The notes below the pieces were generated by a model. That model was not told the origin of the DNA. It did no database searches and saw only the letters and a program-made list of their open reading frames with translations. Below are positions 51,294 to 61,084 of a stretch of DNA of 64,000 nt, piece after piece. The position numbers and the translations under genes are program-made. The first letter of the stretch is position 1. Every line of letters starts with the position of its first letter. This DNA is from Lachnospiraceae bacterium (GTDB lineage: Bacteria > Bacillota > Clostridia > Lachnospirales > Anaerotignaceae), in the NCBI GenBank assembly GCA_003543235.1, contig DPJA01000039.1, positions 196,582 through 260,581 of the forward strand, written 5' to 3'.

Positions 51294-52709
51294 TTATGAA
51301 ATCGCCTTTTTTCTCTCCTCTTTCCATTCAGTTGCAGCATAAGGGTCAAGTGCTCTTGTAAGTGCAATTTCACTCATAATTCCATTTTCCAACACAACAG
51401 TTCTTACGTTTTTTCCAGTTTTTAATGCAATTTTAACTATTTCTGCTGATTTTTTATATCCAATTTGTGGGCAAAGTACAGTTGCAATGCCAGTGCTTTC
51501 GTTTACCATATTGAGGCATTTTTCTTTATTAACCCTTATTCCCTTAATGCAATTATTTGTCAAAGTTTCCACTGCCTGTTTTAACATAGTAAGTGATTCA
51601 AAAAGATTATAAAAAACAATTGGCTCAAAGGCATTCAACTCCATCTGCCCTGCTTCTGCTGCCAAAGTAATGGTAGTGTCATGGCCAATCACATGAAACG
51701 CAACCTGATTTACTACTTCAGGAATTACAGGATTTATTTTTCCTGGCATTATAGATGAACCATTTTGACGTTCTGGTAAATACAATTCTCCAATGCCTGT
51801 TTTGGGTCCACTTGACAACAGTCTTAGGTCGTTGCACATTTTAGATAAATTAACAGCACACGCTTTCAATACTCCAGATACCATAACAAAACCATCTAAA
51901 TTCTGTGTTGCGTCAAAAAGGTCTTTTGCCTGAGTTAATGGGTATCCTGTTATTTCTCCAAGGCAAGGTACAATATTTTCTATATACCCCATCTCTGCAT
52001 TCACACCACTTCCAATAGCAGTTCCGCCAAGATTTAATGTATACATTTCTTCCAGACAGTTTTCAATTCTTTTTTTATCTCTGTTTATCATAGACGCATA
52101 CGCATGAAAGGTTTGCCCCACACGCATTGGCACTGCATCCTGCAGCTGAGTTCTGCCCATTTTTAAAACATTGTCAAATTCTACTGATTTATTAATCAAT
52201 TCCTTTTCTAATTCTTCCAGTTCCTTTAGCAGCTCTTTTGCAAGGTCAATTACTGTCAGTTTTCCAGCTGTAGGAATAACATCATTAGTAGACTGGGACA
52301 TATTAACATGGTCATTAGGATGAACTTTTGAATATACACCTCTATTTCCACCAAGCAATTCATCAGCAACGTTGGCTATAACCTCATTCATATTCATGTT
52401 AGCACTGGTTCCTGCACCGCCCTGAATAGCATCTACAATAAATTCATCGTGAAATTTTCCATTTATAACTTCATCGCAAGCTTCAATAATTGCCTCTGCC
52501 TTTTTTCCCTCAAGAGAATTTATTTTTCTGTTTGTAATGGCTGCCGCCTTCTTTATTTTAGCAAGATTTTCTATGAAAACTGAATTTAAAAATCTACCTG
52601 AAATAGGGAAATTTTGTTTCGCACGTAAAGCTTGAACTCCATAATAAGCTTCCTTTGGTACCTTCATTGCTCCAATTGAATCTGACTCTATACGCATTTC
52701 TTCTTTCAT
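51294..52709 (-). CDS. aspA: Aspartate ammonia-lyase
   Basis: The protein has 471 residues if it starts at the ATG at 52709; 17 further in-frame codons exist upstream but look like leader sequence. It releases ammonia from aspartate to give fumarate. The class-II fumarase/aspartase signature GSSIMPGKINP is present, as are GGAGTSANMNMNEV, HVNMSQSTNDV, and MGRTQLQDAVP. The residues favour aspartase over fumarase. A divergent Lrp/AsnC-type regulator gene lies 253 bases away and may control it. The exact start is uncertain because no strong ribosome binding site is seen. Confidence 0.9.
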   Translation of the reverse strand: MKEEMRIESDSIGAMKVPKEAYYGVQALRAKQNFPISGRFLNSVFIENLAKIKKAAAITNRKINSLEGKKAEAIIEACDEVINGKFHDEFIVDAIQGGAGTSANMNMNEVIANVADELLGGNRGVYSKVHPNDHVNMSQSTNDVIPTAGKLTVIDLAKELLKELEELEKELINKSVEFDNVLKMGRTQLQDAVPMRVGQTFHAYASMINRDKKRIENCLEEMYTLNLGGTAIGSGVNAEMGYIENIVPCLGEITGYPLTQAKDLFDATQNLDGFVMVSGVLKACAVNLSKMCNDLRLLSSGPKTGIGELYLPERQNGSSIMPGKINPVIPEVVNQVAFHVIGHDTTITLAAEAGQMELNAFEPIVFYNLFESLTMLKQAVETLTNNCIKGIRVNKEKCLNMVNESTGIATVLCPQIGYKKSAEIVKIALKTGKNVRTVVLENGIMSEIALTRALDPYAATEWKEERKKAIS

Positions 52710-52893
52710 TGTTTTACATCTCGCTTTCTCTTCTTTTATTTTAGCTTTTCTAATATGCAACAGAGAATAGCATATAAATTTCTTCCAGTAAACACTTTTA
52801 AGTTAATACGCATTTTAAATATTATTTTTGACCATTTCAGCTTAACATTATTAGATTTTTATATATTTCACTTTATATAATTAAGTTCATATA

Positions 52894-52921
52894 TTTACAA
52901 TTTTTTTTTCTATGTTATACT
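52894..52921 (+). promoter_or_regulatory. Candidate promoter of the Lrp/AsnC gene
   Basis: TTTACA, 16 bases, then TATACT lies 42 bases upstream of the ATG at 52963 on the plus strand. The region is very AT-rich, so chance matches are possible. Confidence 0.4.
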
Positions 52922-52962
52922 TTATATATAAATTTCTTAAAAAAGAAAGAGGAGAGTCTTCT

Positions 52963-53436
52963 ATGGAAAAACAAAAACTTAATCCAATGGAAAAAACTTT
53001 AGATAATATTGATAAAAAAATTATTAATATGCTACAAAAAAACGCACGTACTCCCATTAAAGATATTGCAAAAGAAGTCTTTCTATCCTCTCCTGCCATT
53101 TCTGCTCGCATTGAAAAATTAGAAAAAAGCGGTATCATAATTGGCTATCATGCACAGGTTAATCCATTTTTATTTGGATATAATATTCGTGCCTTTATTA
53201 ATCTTGAAGTAGAGCCATTTCAAAAAAAGGAATTTTATCCGTTTATTCAGGGAATTCCCAATGTTATTGAATGCAACTGCGTTACAGGTGACTATGCCAT
53301 GTTAATCTCCGTTGTATTCCAGACAACTGTACAGCTAGACCATTTTATTAATGAATTGCAAAATTTTGGTCGAACAAAAACGCAAATTGTATTTTCTACC
53401 TCTGTTGAGCATAGAGGAATTGCCATAGACAATTAA
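52963..53436 (+). CDS. Lrp/AsnC family transcriptional regulator
   Basis: The 157-residue protein starts at the ATG at 52963, eight bases after AGGAGAG. The N-terminal winged-helix part (about 10-70) has LDNIDKKIINMLQKNARTP and AKEVFLSSPAISARIEKLEK as the DNA-binding helices. The C-terminal AsnC ligand-binding domain (about 75-150) contains the GDYAMLISV motif. Such proteins sense amino acids. It is divergent from aspA, so aspartate or asparagine is a reasonable ligand to suspect. A bidirectional terminator follows. Confidence 0.93.
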   Translation: MEKQKLNPMEKTLDNIDKKIINMLQKNARTPIKDIAKEVFLSSPAISARIEKLEKSGIIIGYHAQVNPFLFGYNIRAFINLEVEPFQKKEFYPFIQGIPNVIECNCVTGDYAMLISVVFQTTVQLDHFINELQNFGRTKTQIVFSTSVEHRGIAIDN

Positions 53437-53486
53437 GTTGATATGAAATTATTAAGCTTTATTTTTATTGCAATAAAGTCCATAGA

Positions 53487-53529
53487 AAAAGATGCACTGT
53501 TTTGAAAAATTCCAAACAGTGCATCTTTT
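53487..53529 (+). terminator. Bidirectional terminator
   Basis: AAAAGATGCACTGTTT and AAACAGTGCATCTTTT form a perfect 16-base-pair stem with an 11-base loop. It serves the Lrp/AsnC gene and the convergent surface-protein gene. Confidence 0.88.
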
Positions 53530-53545
53530 CATTTGCTAAAAATTT

Positions 53546-56500
53546 TTATTTAACTATTTTTTCGCAATAACGCATTAAAATTGACGCTACCTGTGCCCGT
53601 GTTGCAAAACCACAAGGGTCAAGCTGGCTATAACCTACTCCTGAAAGCAAGTCTGAATTTACCGCCCACCCAACAGATTCCAACGCCCAATCAGAAATTT
53701 TGCCGTAATCGGAAAATTCACGTACTGCCATTCCGCCTTGGGTTGTATCATAGTTCTTAAACTTAGAATATCTGTACAAAATAGCTGCCATCTGCTCCCT
53801 TGTAATGGTATCCTTTGGACCAAATATACCGTTGCCATAACCCTCAACAATTTTGTTTTCTGCCGCCCATGCTACAGCGTCTGTATAATACTCACCCTCA
53901 GCAACATCTGTAAAGCTTGATTTGGCTGTGGCACTTGGTTCTCCCTCAAGTCGCCAAAAAATAGTTACAATCATTCCTCTGTCGGTGCTGATATAAGGCC
54001 CAAACTCGCCATCACCAGTTCCAGCCATTAAGCCCTTTTCTGTTACATAATCAACTGCCGTCTTAAACCAGTCGCTATCCTTAACATCATTATACAAGCT
54101 GTCTACATCCCAATGAATTTCCTCAAAGCTAGCAGTAATTGTATGTGCCTTAGACACTTTATCAAAGGTATAAGTTGCAACCGCACCTACGCTTACACCA
54201 TCTACTAATACATCCTTAACTGCATAGCCTTCGTCTGCCGTAATGGTAAAGGTTTTACTTCCGTCTGATACAACATTTACATTACCGCTAGGGCTTATTG
54301 AACCATTTGTTTTTGCTGTAGCAGTTATGATGTGATAGGTTTCACTTCCACCACCGTCACTACTGCTTGTTTTAGCTGCTGCAAAAGTAACAATACCTTT
54401 AACTGCACCAGACAAGGTAACAGGTTCACTGTTTTCATCTGTTACACCTAAAGTATTTCCTGTATTTACAAGACTCCAGTAGTTCCCTAACTCACCTTGT
54501 ACCGAAGTAATCTTTGTTCCGCTTGGTACACCAGGAAGTGAAACTGCGTCACTCTGTGCCTTGCTCTTTGTTTTATCAACCACGCAGAATGGTGCTATTG
54601 CCCCATTTGTAATCAATTTACTTGTTTTGTCTATAGTCAACTTGCCATCTATAATATAAACACCATAATCACAGCCTACGTTTAGGGTTGAACCACCTGT
54701 TACAGTTACTCCGCCATCTCCTGCAAAAATGCCTTCGGAAGCTGCATGAACTGTCATTTGTCCGCCGTTTGTCACCCGTACAGTGTCTAAATAAACTCCT
54801 GCACCCATTTGGCTTGAAACAGCAAGGTCTGTTTCTGTTCCGTCTACAATCAGTGTTCCGTCTTGTCCGCCAGAAGCACCAATACTGATACCACCACCAA
54901 CATTTACTGTTGCTCCACCTTGAACGGTTACCATATCTCCGTTGCATCCAGTACCAGAAATACCGCCATTAAGAATAAACGTTCCACTTCCAGCAAAGGT
55001 CAAGTCGCAAGGATAACCGCCAGTAAATGCAATTCCTTCGTTTGCCATACTGTTTCCTTCCAAAGCAATGGTTACAGGCACATTGCTTGGTAAAGTAATA
55101 TCTCCTGCGTTTACATAAACACTATCCAACGTTAAAGTAAAACCATCTGTTGTGTTTCCAACCCAAGTATATCCATCACCAAAAGTTTCCGTTTCACCCA
55201 GATTTATGTCATTCACCCAGTTTATTGGCTCTCCGCTGTTGGTATAGCAATCCATCGTTTCATCACCATACACTGCAATAACTCCTGAGCCTGTTGCTTT
55301 TAGATTTGCCGCTGTGGCTTTAACTTCCTCCGCTGTAGTTCCTGATGGTAAAACAATTGTGCCGTTGTTTACAAGAGTACCGTTGTTGGTAACCTTTGGG
55401 ATGCCCTCTGCCTCTGGGTCATCCTCAATGGTAAAAGTTACACCCTCATTAATGGTAAGGGATGCCCCTTGCATTATGGTCAGCCCATCTTCTCCATCCG
55501 ATTCTTCCATGGTTTTATTTGCAGTTAATACCATGCTGCCATATACGGTGTTCACATGGTTCACTGCTTCGTCATCTTTTCCTTCATATACCCAAGAACC
55601 TGTAATTGTGCCAGATGTATAGTTAACATACTGTATTGATGTTAATTTAGGAACATTCACCGTTCCTGATGTATTTATGGTAATATTGCCGCCTGCCCAT
55701 ATACCATCATAACCGCCAGTAGCTGTAACACTGGCATTACCCAAAATAGAAATCTCCTGTGCTTCGGAGCATATACCAAAACCGTTATCCCCACCTGTTG
55801 CATTTACCATTACATCCCCTGTAATAGTTATAGCTCCATTGGGCTGATAGATGCCCGCTTTAGATAGAGCCGACCCTTGAGATTGGGCGTTTAACGTGCC
55901 ACTGCCCTGAATTAAGGTTTCCCCATTTACATGGTAAATTGCATGATTATCAGCGGATATCAGGCTATTTTCTCCCTCCACTACAATAGTAATATCCACA
56001 GCACTTGTAGTCGTTCCCGGCAAATTCAGTGCCTTGTTTGCGGTATTAATGGACGCATTTTTCAGTGTTACTGTTCCACTTTTTACTACTCCGCCATCCA
56101 CCGTAGGCTGCCACAATATGTAACCACTGCCTGCCTTGTAACAAGTGTTTTCAGTTGGTGTGGTTGTGAATAAATCCAACCCAGTGGTGGATACATTGCT
56201 GACAACTTCATAAACCACGCCATTTATAGGGGCAACCTCTGTATCCCCTCTTTTCACCACGCCGCTTCCTGTTAAAGTACCGTTGTCAGTCAGTGCCAAA
56301 ATTGTATCGTCTGTAGCTGTCGTTTGAAATTGAATTGTGCCGTTATTTACAACAGTACCGTTGTTGGTAATCTGTGGTATTCCATTTTCGGCGTCGTCGT
56401 TAATGGTAAGAGTTACTCCCTCATTAATGGTAAGGGTTGCACCCTGCATTATGGTAAGTCCATCATCTCCAGAGGCATCGGTAATGGTTTGATTTTCTGT

Positions 56501-57277
56501 TATGGTATAACTGCCATGCACATAACTAACCCTGTGTGTGCCTCCATCATTATTTACTTTCCATACCCATGCCCCCTTCAAGTCACCATTTGTATAATTA
56601 AGGTTCTCATTTGACATGGTATAAAATTCTGTCACCGTTCCTGCTGTGTCTATATTAACATTTCCAAATGCAGTATTAATATAAATTCTGCTAGGGGATG
56701 TAACACTGGCATTGTCCAATATGCTTAACCCATATGGCGAAACAATCCTACCCATTCCACCTTCACAAAGAGGTGTTACTGTTACCTCACCAGAAATTTC
56801 AAGTGCCCCATAACTTAAATCAATTGCAGAGTACCATGGACTTGTATCTGTAGTTGTAACTTCAAGGGTGCCGCTGCCTTCAATAACAGTATTGGCATTA
56901 TAAAATGAAGGCGGATAATCACCGCTTTTTTGACCAATACCATTAGTATTGGATTTAAAAACATTCTCCCCATCTGCCACAATGGTAACATCTTCATCAT
57001 TTTTCAAGGTTAATGCAAAGGCACTGCTTGTTGTTGTTGTGGTATCTATGGTAGCGTCCCTCATTAATACTTTGTTGGCACCCGGTTGCCACAGTACAAC
57101 GCCATCCCCTGCTTTATACACCTTATTCTCGCTAGGTGCTGTGCTAAGGTCTAAGCCTGTAGTGGTTATTTCCCCACCATAGGTATAGGATACTTCTTCC
57201 TCTGCCAGTGCCGTTTGGGGCAACAGGCTAAGCACCATACATAATGTAAGCATAATGCTCAAAATTCGTTTTCTCAT
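53546..57277 (-). CDS. SLH-domain surface protein with beta-helix-like repeats
   Basis: This 1243-residue secreted protein has a classic signal peptide (MRKRILSIMLTLCMVLSLLP, cleavage near ALAEEE). Most of the body (about 30-960) is low-charge sequence rich in Thr, Gly, Asn and Val. Two or three long homologous units each contain GLTIMQGA(T/S)LTINEGV and NNGTVVNNGTI segments, which suggest a stacked beta-helix. An InlB-type repeat (about 985-1055, GSISPSGNVNVVSDGSKTF) follows. The last 185 residues are three SLH repeats, with TDRGMIVTIFWR and TREQMAAILYRY, that anchor it to the cell wall. The ligand is unknown. It is divergent from a LytTR two-component pair. Confidence 0.9.
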   Translation of the reverse strand: MRKRILSIMLTLCMVLSLLPQTALAEEEVSYTYGGEITTTGLDLSTAPSENKVYKAGDGVVLWQPGANKVLMRDATIDTTTTTSSAFALTLKNDEDVTIVADGENVFKSNTNGIGQKSGDYPPSFYNANTVIEGSGTLEVTTTDTSPWYSAIDLSYGALEISGEVTVTPLCEGGMGRIVSPYGLSILDNASVTSPSRIYINTAFGNVNIDTAGTVTEFYTMSNENLNYTNGDLKGAWVWKVNNDGGTHRVSYVHGSYTITENQTITDASGDDGLTIMQGATLTINEGVTLTINDDAENGIPQITNNGTVVNNGTIQFQTTATDDTILALTDNGTLTGSGVVKRGDTEVAPINGVVYEVVSNVSTTGLDLFTTTPTENTCYKAGSGYILWQPTVDGGVVKSGTVTLKNASINTANKALNLPGTTTSAVDITIVVEGENSLISADNHAIYHVNGETLIQGSGTLNAQSQGSALSKAGIYQPNGAITITGDVMVNATGGDNGFGICSEAQEISILGNASVTATGGYDGIWAGGNITINTSGTVNVPKLTSIQYVNYTSGTITGSWVYEGKDDEAVNHVNTVYGSMVLTANKTMEESDGEDGLTIMQGASLTINEGVTFTIEDDPEAEGIPKVTNNGTLVNNGTIVLPSGTTAEEVKATAANLKATGSGVIAVYGDETMDCYTNSGEPINWVNDINLGETETFGDGYTWVGNTTDGFTLTLDSVYVNAGDITLPSNVPVTIALEGNSMANEGIAFTGGYPCDLTFAGSGTFILNGGISGTGCNGDMVTVQGGATVNVGGGISIGASGGQDGTLIVDGTETDLAVSSQMGAGVYLDTVRVTNGGQMTVHAASEGIFAGDGGVTVTGGSTLNVGCDYGVYIIDGKLTIDKTSKLITNGAIAPFCVVDKTKSKAQSDAVSLPGVPSGTKITSVQGELGNYWSLVNTGNTLGVTDENSEPVTLSGAVKGIVTFAAAKTSSSDGGGSETYHIITATAKTNGSISPSGNVNVVSDGSKTFTITADEGYAVKDVLVDGVSVGAVATYTFDKVSKAHTITASFEEIHWDVDSLYNDVKDSDWFKTAVDYVTEKGLMAGTGDGEFGPYISTDRGMIVTIFWRLEGEPSATAKSSFTDVAEGEYYTDAVAWAAENKIVEGYGNGIFGPKDTITREQMAAILYRYSKFKNYDTTQGGMAVREFSDYGKISDWALESVGWAVNSDLLSGVGYSQLDPCGFATRAQVASILMRYCEKIVK

Positions 57278-57603
57278 GTCTACTTTTCCTCCTTAATATC
57301 CCTTGAAGATTTTTGTTTATATTGCATTTTTTGCGTCAATTGAAATTAAATTGCACAATTTTATTAACTACTGATACAATGATTTTTACCAGTAAATGGG
57401 TCGAATGTATTTTATCTTTTTTATTAATGCAGTTCAACAAACTGAGTGTGAAATGCCGTTTTTCAGTGTGAAAAGCACGCACAACACCAAAAAATTCTCT
57501 AAAATAATGGTTAATTTTACATATATAACCCAAATTACGGCTTTTATATAAAACCAAAATATGATAAAATAATGACGGTTGATTTTCGAGAGGAGGAAAG
57601 GCT
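57278..57603. promoter_or_regulatory. Divergent intergenic region between the surface protein and the LytTR pair
   Basis: The 326 bases are AT-rich and code for nothing recognisable. They contain a 9-base direct repeat, AGTGTGAAA, at 57445-57453 and 57465-57473, a spacing of two helical turns similar to LytTR binding sites. An AAGGAGG site for the surface-protein gene lies at about 57288-57294, and GAGGAGG lies ahead of the regulator gene. Confidence 0.4.
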
Positions 57604-58332
57604 GTGTATATTGGTATATGCGATGATTGTACATATGATACGGAGCTTTTAACTGAATATGTTAAGAAATATATGAATATACACCAATTTGACTACACCC
57701 TTTGCAAATTTCAAAGCGGTGAGGATTTTTTGGAAACCATTTCGTCCCAAAAGTATGACATAATTTTTTTGGATATTTATATGAAAGAAAAAAACGGAGT
57801 GGAAACGGCTCGTGCCTTACGGGAAATCGACCAGAATTGTATGATAATTTTCACTACTACAAGCCTAGACCATGCTTTAGATGGGTTTGAGGTGGGTGCG
57901 GTGCATTACCTTATAAAGCCCCTAAATTATGAGAATGTTAAAATAGGTTTAGACCGCTGCAAGGAGTTATTTGCACAGTCTGAAAAGTACATAGAGGTTA
58001 AAGTGGGACGCATAGTTACACGTGTACTCCTAAAAGATTTAATTTTTGCCGAGGTCTACAGCAACACCGTACTTATTCATACCATTTCAGGTGAAGTGAA
58101 AACCTATGTTTCTCTTGACGAACTGGTAAAACTTCTTCCAAGGGACACCTTCCTTAGATGCCATCGCAGTTATATTGTAAATATGAACTGTATAACCTCA
58201 CAGGATGGTTCAGATTTTATTCTAAAAAACGGCACAAAGATACCTATACCCAGAAAAGAGCTTCAGCTAATGCGTAAGCATTACACAGACTACCTGTTTA
58301 ACTGCGTAAGGAGGCAGAACAATGCTTTCTGA
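57604..58332 (+). CDS. LytTR-family response regulator
   Basis: The 242-residue protein starts with a GTG behind GAGGAGGAAAG. A receiver domain (about 1-120) has the acidic pair in GICDD and the phospho-acceptor Asp57 in IIFLDIYM. A LytTR DNA-binding domain follows (about 130-235), with VGRIVTRVLLKDLIFAEVYSN and FLRCHRSYIVNM. AgrA- and ComE-type regulators share this layout. The kinase gene overlaps its end by 11 bases. The adjoining surface-protein gene is a possible target. Confidence 0.95.
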   Translation: MYIGICDDCTYDTELLTEYVKKYMNIHQFDYTLCKFQSGEDFLETISSQKYDIIFLDIYMKEKNGVETARALREIDQNCMIIFTTTSLDHALDGFEVGAVHYLIKPLNYENVKIGLDRCKELFAQSEKYIEVKVGRIVTRVLLKDLIFAEVYSNTVLIHTISGEVKTYVSLDELVKLLPRDTFLRCHRSYIVNMNCITSQDGSDFILKNGTKIPIPRKELQLMRKHYTDYLFNCVRRQNNAF

Positions 58333-59656
58333 TATAATTAACTTTACATATATTTTGATTTTTTTGGTACCCTTTAATATTCTGCGTTATTATATCTTTA
58401 GGGACAGCCTTCGTATTCCCATAAAAATACTTTTACCCCTTTGCACAATTTTATTTTGTACCCAAGCGGTGATTTTTTGCTATATTGCACGCCAACCCTA
58501 TTGGGAGCATTCCGTTACACAGCGTTTACAGCTTGTTTTTTCGGTATTTAATTTAACTTTATCCATTGTGCTTATAAAGGAAAAGCTGTTTAAGCAGATG
58601 TTCATATTTGGTTTTTTGTTTTCCGTTGCGGCGTTTATAATGACAAATGCAAATTATATTGAAAGATTAATTTGTGTAAAATTTCCAATTCCATTCACCT
58701 ATTTATACACCAATATTATGGCAATTTTGCAGCTTGCCGTTATCCTTCCATTTTTAATAAAGCTAGTGGATTCTATTGTAATTCCCGCTTTGCATATTTC
58801 CTCGGGAAAATCGTGGAATATTGTGTGGATTATATTCATCTTCTTTTACATCGGAACATTTCTTTCAACTGGCAATTTGGGATTTGAAAGGTCGTCCACA
58901 CTTTCCCAATATTTAGTTCGCATTTTTTGCTTTGGAAGTATTATAGGCAGCAGTATTATTTTTTCTGTAGCCCTTAAACAAACTGCGGAAAATATAAGCC
59001 TTATGGAAAAGACAAACATGAGCCAACGTCAACTTGCCATGGAGCAGGCACATTATCATACCATTTCCAGACATATTGAGGAAACCAAGGCGGCAAAGCA
59101 TGATTTAAGACATCATCTGGCACTGGTGCAGGCTTATGCAGCCTCTGGCAACATCAAAAAGCTTGAAGAATACATAAACCAATATATTAAATCCGTTCCA
59201 GAAGATATGGCAATAGAGCTTTGCAAAAATTATGCAGTTAACACCATTGCCCACTACTATATGGACCAGGCAAAAAAGGAGAAAATAAAAACCGACATAC
59301 ATATAAATCTGCCTGAAAGCATAGACGTTGCTGACAGTGACTTATGTATTGTATTTGGAAATCTTTTAGAAAATGCCCTTGAGGCCTGCAAACGTCAATG
59401 GGAATTAAACCCTTTTATTACAGTAAATGCTGCGTTGACGGGAGAATACGTGGTAATAGCTGTTGACAACACCTTTGAAGGCGAAATTAAACAGGATAAA
59501 GACATTTTTCTTTCTTCAAAACGTGAGGGCAAAGGTATTGGTATTACCTCTATTCAAGCTGTGGCAGAAAAATATCACGGTCAAACAAAATTCCAGTTCT
59601 CCCACAACGTATTCAGAGCTTCGGTAATGCTTAGGCTTGTAAATTTTACTAATTAA
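58322..59656 (+). CDS. GHKL sensor histidine kinase (AgrC-like)
   Basis: The 444-residue membrane protein has about six transmembrane helices in residues 1-225, then a linker coil. The kinase core has the phospho-acceptor motif HDLRHHLALVQAY near residue 260, the N-box LLENALEACKR and a G-box GKGIGITSIQAVAEKYHG. This is the HPK10/AgrC type that senses peptides or other extracellular signals. No peptide precursor gene was recognised nearby. It is co-transcribed with the response regulator. Confidence 0.94.
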   Translation: MLSDIINFTYILIFLVPFNILRYYIFRDSLRIPIKILLPLCTILFCTQAVIFCYIARQPYWEHSVTQRLQLVFSVFNLTLSIVLIKEKLFKQMFIFGFLFSVAAFIMTNANYIERLICVKFPIPFTYLYTNIMAILQLAVILPFLIKLVDSIVIPALHISSGKSWNIVWIIFIFFYIGTFLSTGNLGFERSSTLSQYLVRIFCFGSIIGSSIIFSVALKQTAENISLMEKTNMSQRQLAMEQAHYHTISRHIEETKAAKHDLRHHLALVQAYAASGNIKKLEEYINQYIKSVPEDMAIELCKNYAVNTIAHYYMDQAKKEKIKTDIHINLPESIDVADSDLCIVFGNLLENALEACKRQWELNPFITVNAALTGEYVVIAVDNTFEGEIKQDKDIFLSSKREGKGIGITSIQAVAEKYHGQTKFQFSHNVFRASVMLRLVNFTN

Positions 59657-59658
59657 TT

Positions 59659-59838
59659 TCAAAGAAAAATGTTATCTAAGCATATAAAGAGGGCATATAA
59701 AGAGTTCATACCTTCTGTGTTTTCCACAAAGTCATTAACCAGCTTTTCAAAAGGAACTTTAATGGGACAAGGCATCAACGCCATTAAATCAATATGAGAT
59801 TGCTTCATCTGTATTGTAATTTCACGTTCTTCATTCAT
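59659..59838 (-). pseudogene. Fragment of an unrecognised protein downstream of the broken ABC ATPase
   Basis: Fifty-nine codons (MNEEREITIQMKQSHIDL onward) follow a GGAGAGGAAACG site. The segment looks like a genuine protein start, and its position suggests it was the next gene of the ABC locus. It ends after 'YALFICLDNIFL', which is unlike the preceding sequence, so it is probably truncated by a deletion at the kinase end. The family is not recognised. Confidence 0.45.
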
Positions 59839-59906
59839 TTTTCGTTTCCTCTCCTCTCCTGAAATTGTCGTTATTTCCACCCTCGTCCATGATACCATCA
59901 TATCAT

Positions 59907-60392
59907 TTACGCACTATACTGTCCTCCACTTAGGGAAGTAATTGGCGTTTCCTCTTCAAACTTTTCTCCTGCCAGTTCATTTGCCTTTTTTATAATTTTA
60001 CTTATAATTGGACTTTTTTTATCAATTCCTCGGCTCATGGCGTGCATCTCTATAAAGCCTCTGACACTAACATCCATAATAAAATTCATATTTTGTGATA
60101 ACTGGGAAACCAGCTTATCTTCAATAGAAAACCGCATACTGTAAGCAGGAGTCTGTCCATTCACCAAAATTTGTCGTTTTGTTGGGGTATCTTTTTGTGC
60201 AATCCACTCAATATCTCCAAGTAATCTACTTTTTCCTGAACCTGTTGGTCCTACAATAGAGATAATCTCCCCAACACATATTTTCAGTGTAATATTTTCT
60301 GGTTCCCCCAGCTTATTTACACCTCCAATAATGGTAATATTTTAAATTTGCTCCTGTTCCATGTGCTGATTTATATTACTGACATCAGGCAT
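59907..60392 (-). pseudogene. ABC transporter ATP-binding protein, degraded
   Basis: A reading frame starts at 60392 (MPDVSNINQHMEQEQI) behind a GGAGG site but hits TAA at 60342-60344, codon 17. It then continues in the same frame through a Walker A (IVGPTGSGKS) and about 130 further codons. It ends at the ABC signature, LSGGQYSA, where TAA stands in place of the Leu codon expected in 'ALMI'. The remaining half (Walker B, H-loop) is missing. At least two stops and a deletion make a functional product unlikely. Confidence 0.75.
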
Positions 60393-60395
60393 TTT

Positions 60396-61079
60396 CTACC
60401 TCCAATCCATTGTTTTAACATTGCCAATTTGGAATTCTTTTCCTATCTCACGTTCTCCCAGGCAGTAAGAACATAGTGCTGCTGGCATTGTAAAACGCAA
60501 CATCTTGTTTTTTAGTGAATTGATTGAGCTTGCTTCCTCCATCAGATGGGATAACTCCAGTGCACCCTGACCTGTAATTCCATTTACATGAATAATCTTT
60601 GCATTTTTATTGGTTATTCTTACCTGATAGGCAAATACTTCTCTTTCTGCCTGAGATACAATATCACTTTTTGTAATTACAACCAAATCTGCATATTTTA
60701 ACATCGGTCCAATTTTATTGGGTGTGTTAATTCCGCTGAGATTATCAATAACGCAAACTGCAAATACATCCTTAATGTGTGGGGAACAGCGATTACACAG
60801 CCCTGCACTTTCTGTAAATAAATAATCAAATTCTTCCTGCAGTCCCCACTCAAGTGCATCTTCAATATTGGTTACAAAGAAATGGTCCGGGCATAATCCA
60901 CCTGAAAGCCCAACTTTAACCTTTACTCCTTTTTCCTCATAAATCTTATTATCTGTTGTTGTCAGGCAGTCAAATTTAACAACGCCAACTTTCTGATGCT
61001 TTGTTAACTGCTCTATTACTTTTGTAAGTACCGAGGTTTTTCCAGATGAAGGCGGGCCTGCTACCGTAATCAATCGCAT
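60396..61079 (-). CDS. HypB/CobW-like GTPase
   Basis: The 227-residue protein starts at the ATG at 61079 behind GGGGTG. A GTG three codons earlier overlaps the stop of the upstream gene. The P-loop is GPPSSGKTS at residues 8-16. A VVITKSD segment is the guanine-specificity motif. Two cysteine pairs, CNRC near residue 100 and CSYC near the C-terminus, suggest metal binding, as in G3E GTPases that deliver metals. It lies in an operon with a metal or cofactor ABC uptake system. The target protein is unknown. Confidence 0.85.
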   Translation of the reverse strand: MRLITVAGPPSSGKTSVLTKVIEQLTKHQKVGVVKFDCLTTTDNKIYEEKGVKVKVGLSGGLCPDHFFVTNIEDALEWGLQEEFDYLFTESAGLCNRCSPHIKDVFAVCVIDNLSGINTPNKIGPMLKYADLVVITKSDIVSQAEREVFAYQVRITNKNAKIIHVNGITGQGALELSHLMEEASSINSLKNKMLRFTMPAALCSYCLGEREIGKEFQIGNVKTMDWR

Positions 61080-61084
61080 TTGTA

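Noticed and set aside
54669..54947. An Arg/Cys/Trp-rich ORF inside the surface-protein gene
   Set aside because: It is an out-of-frame shadow of the repetitive surface-protein coding sequence.
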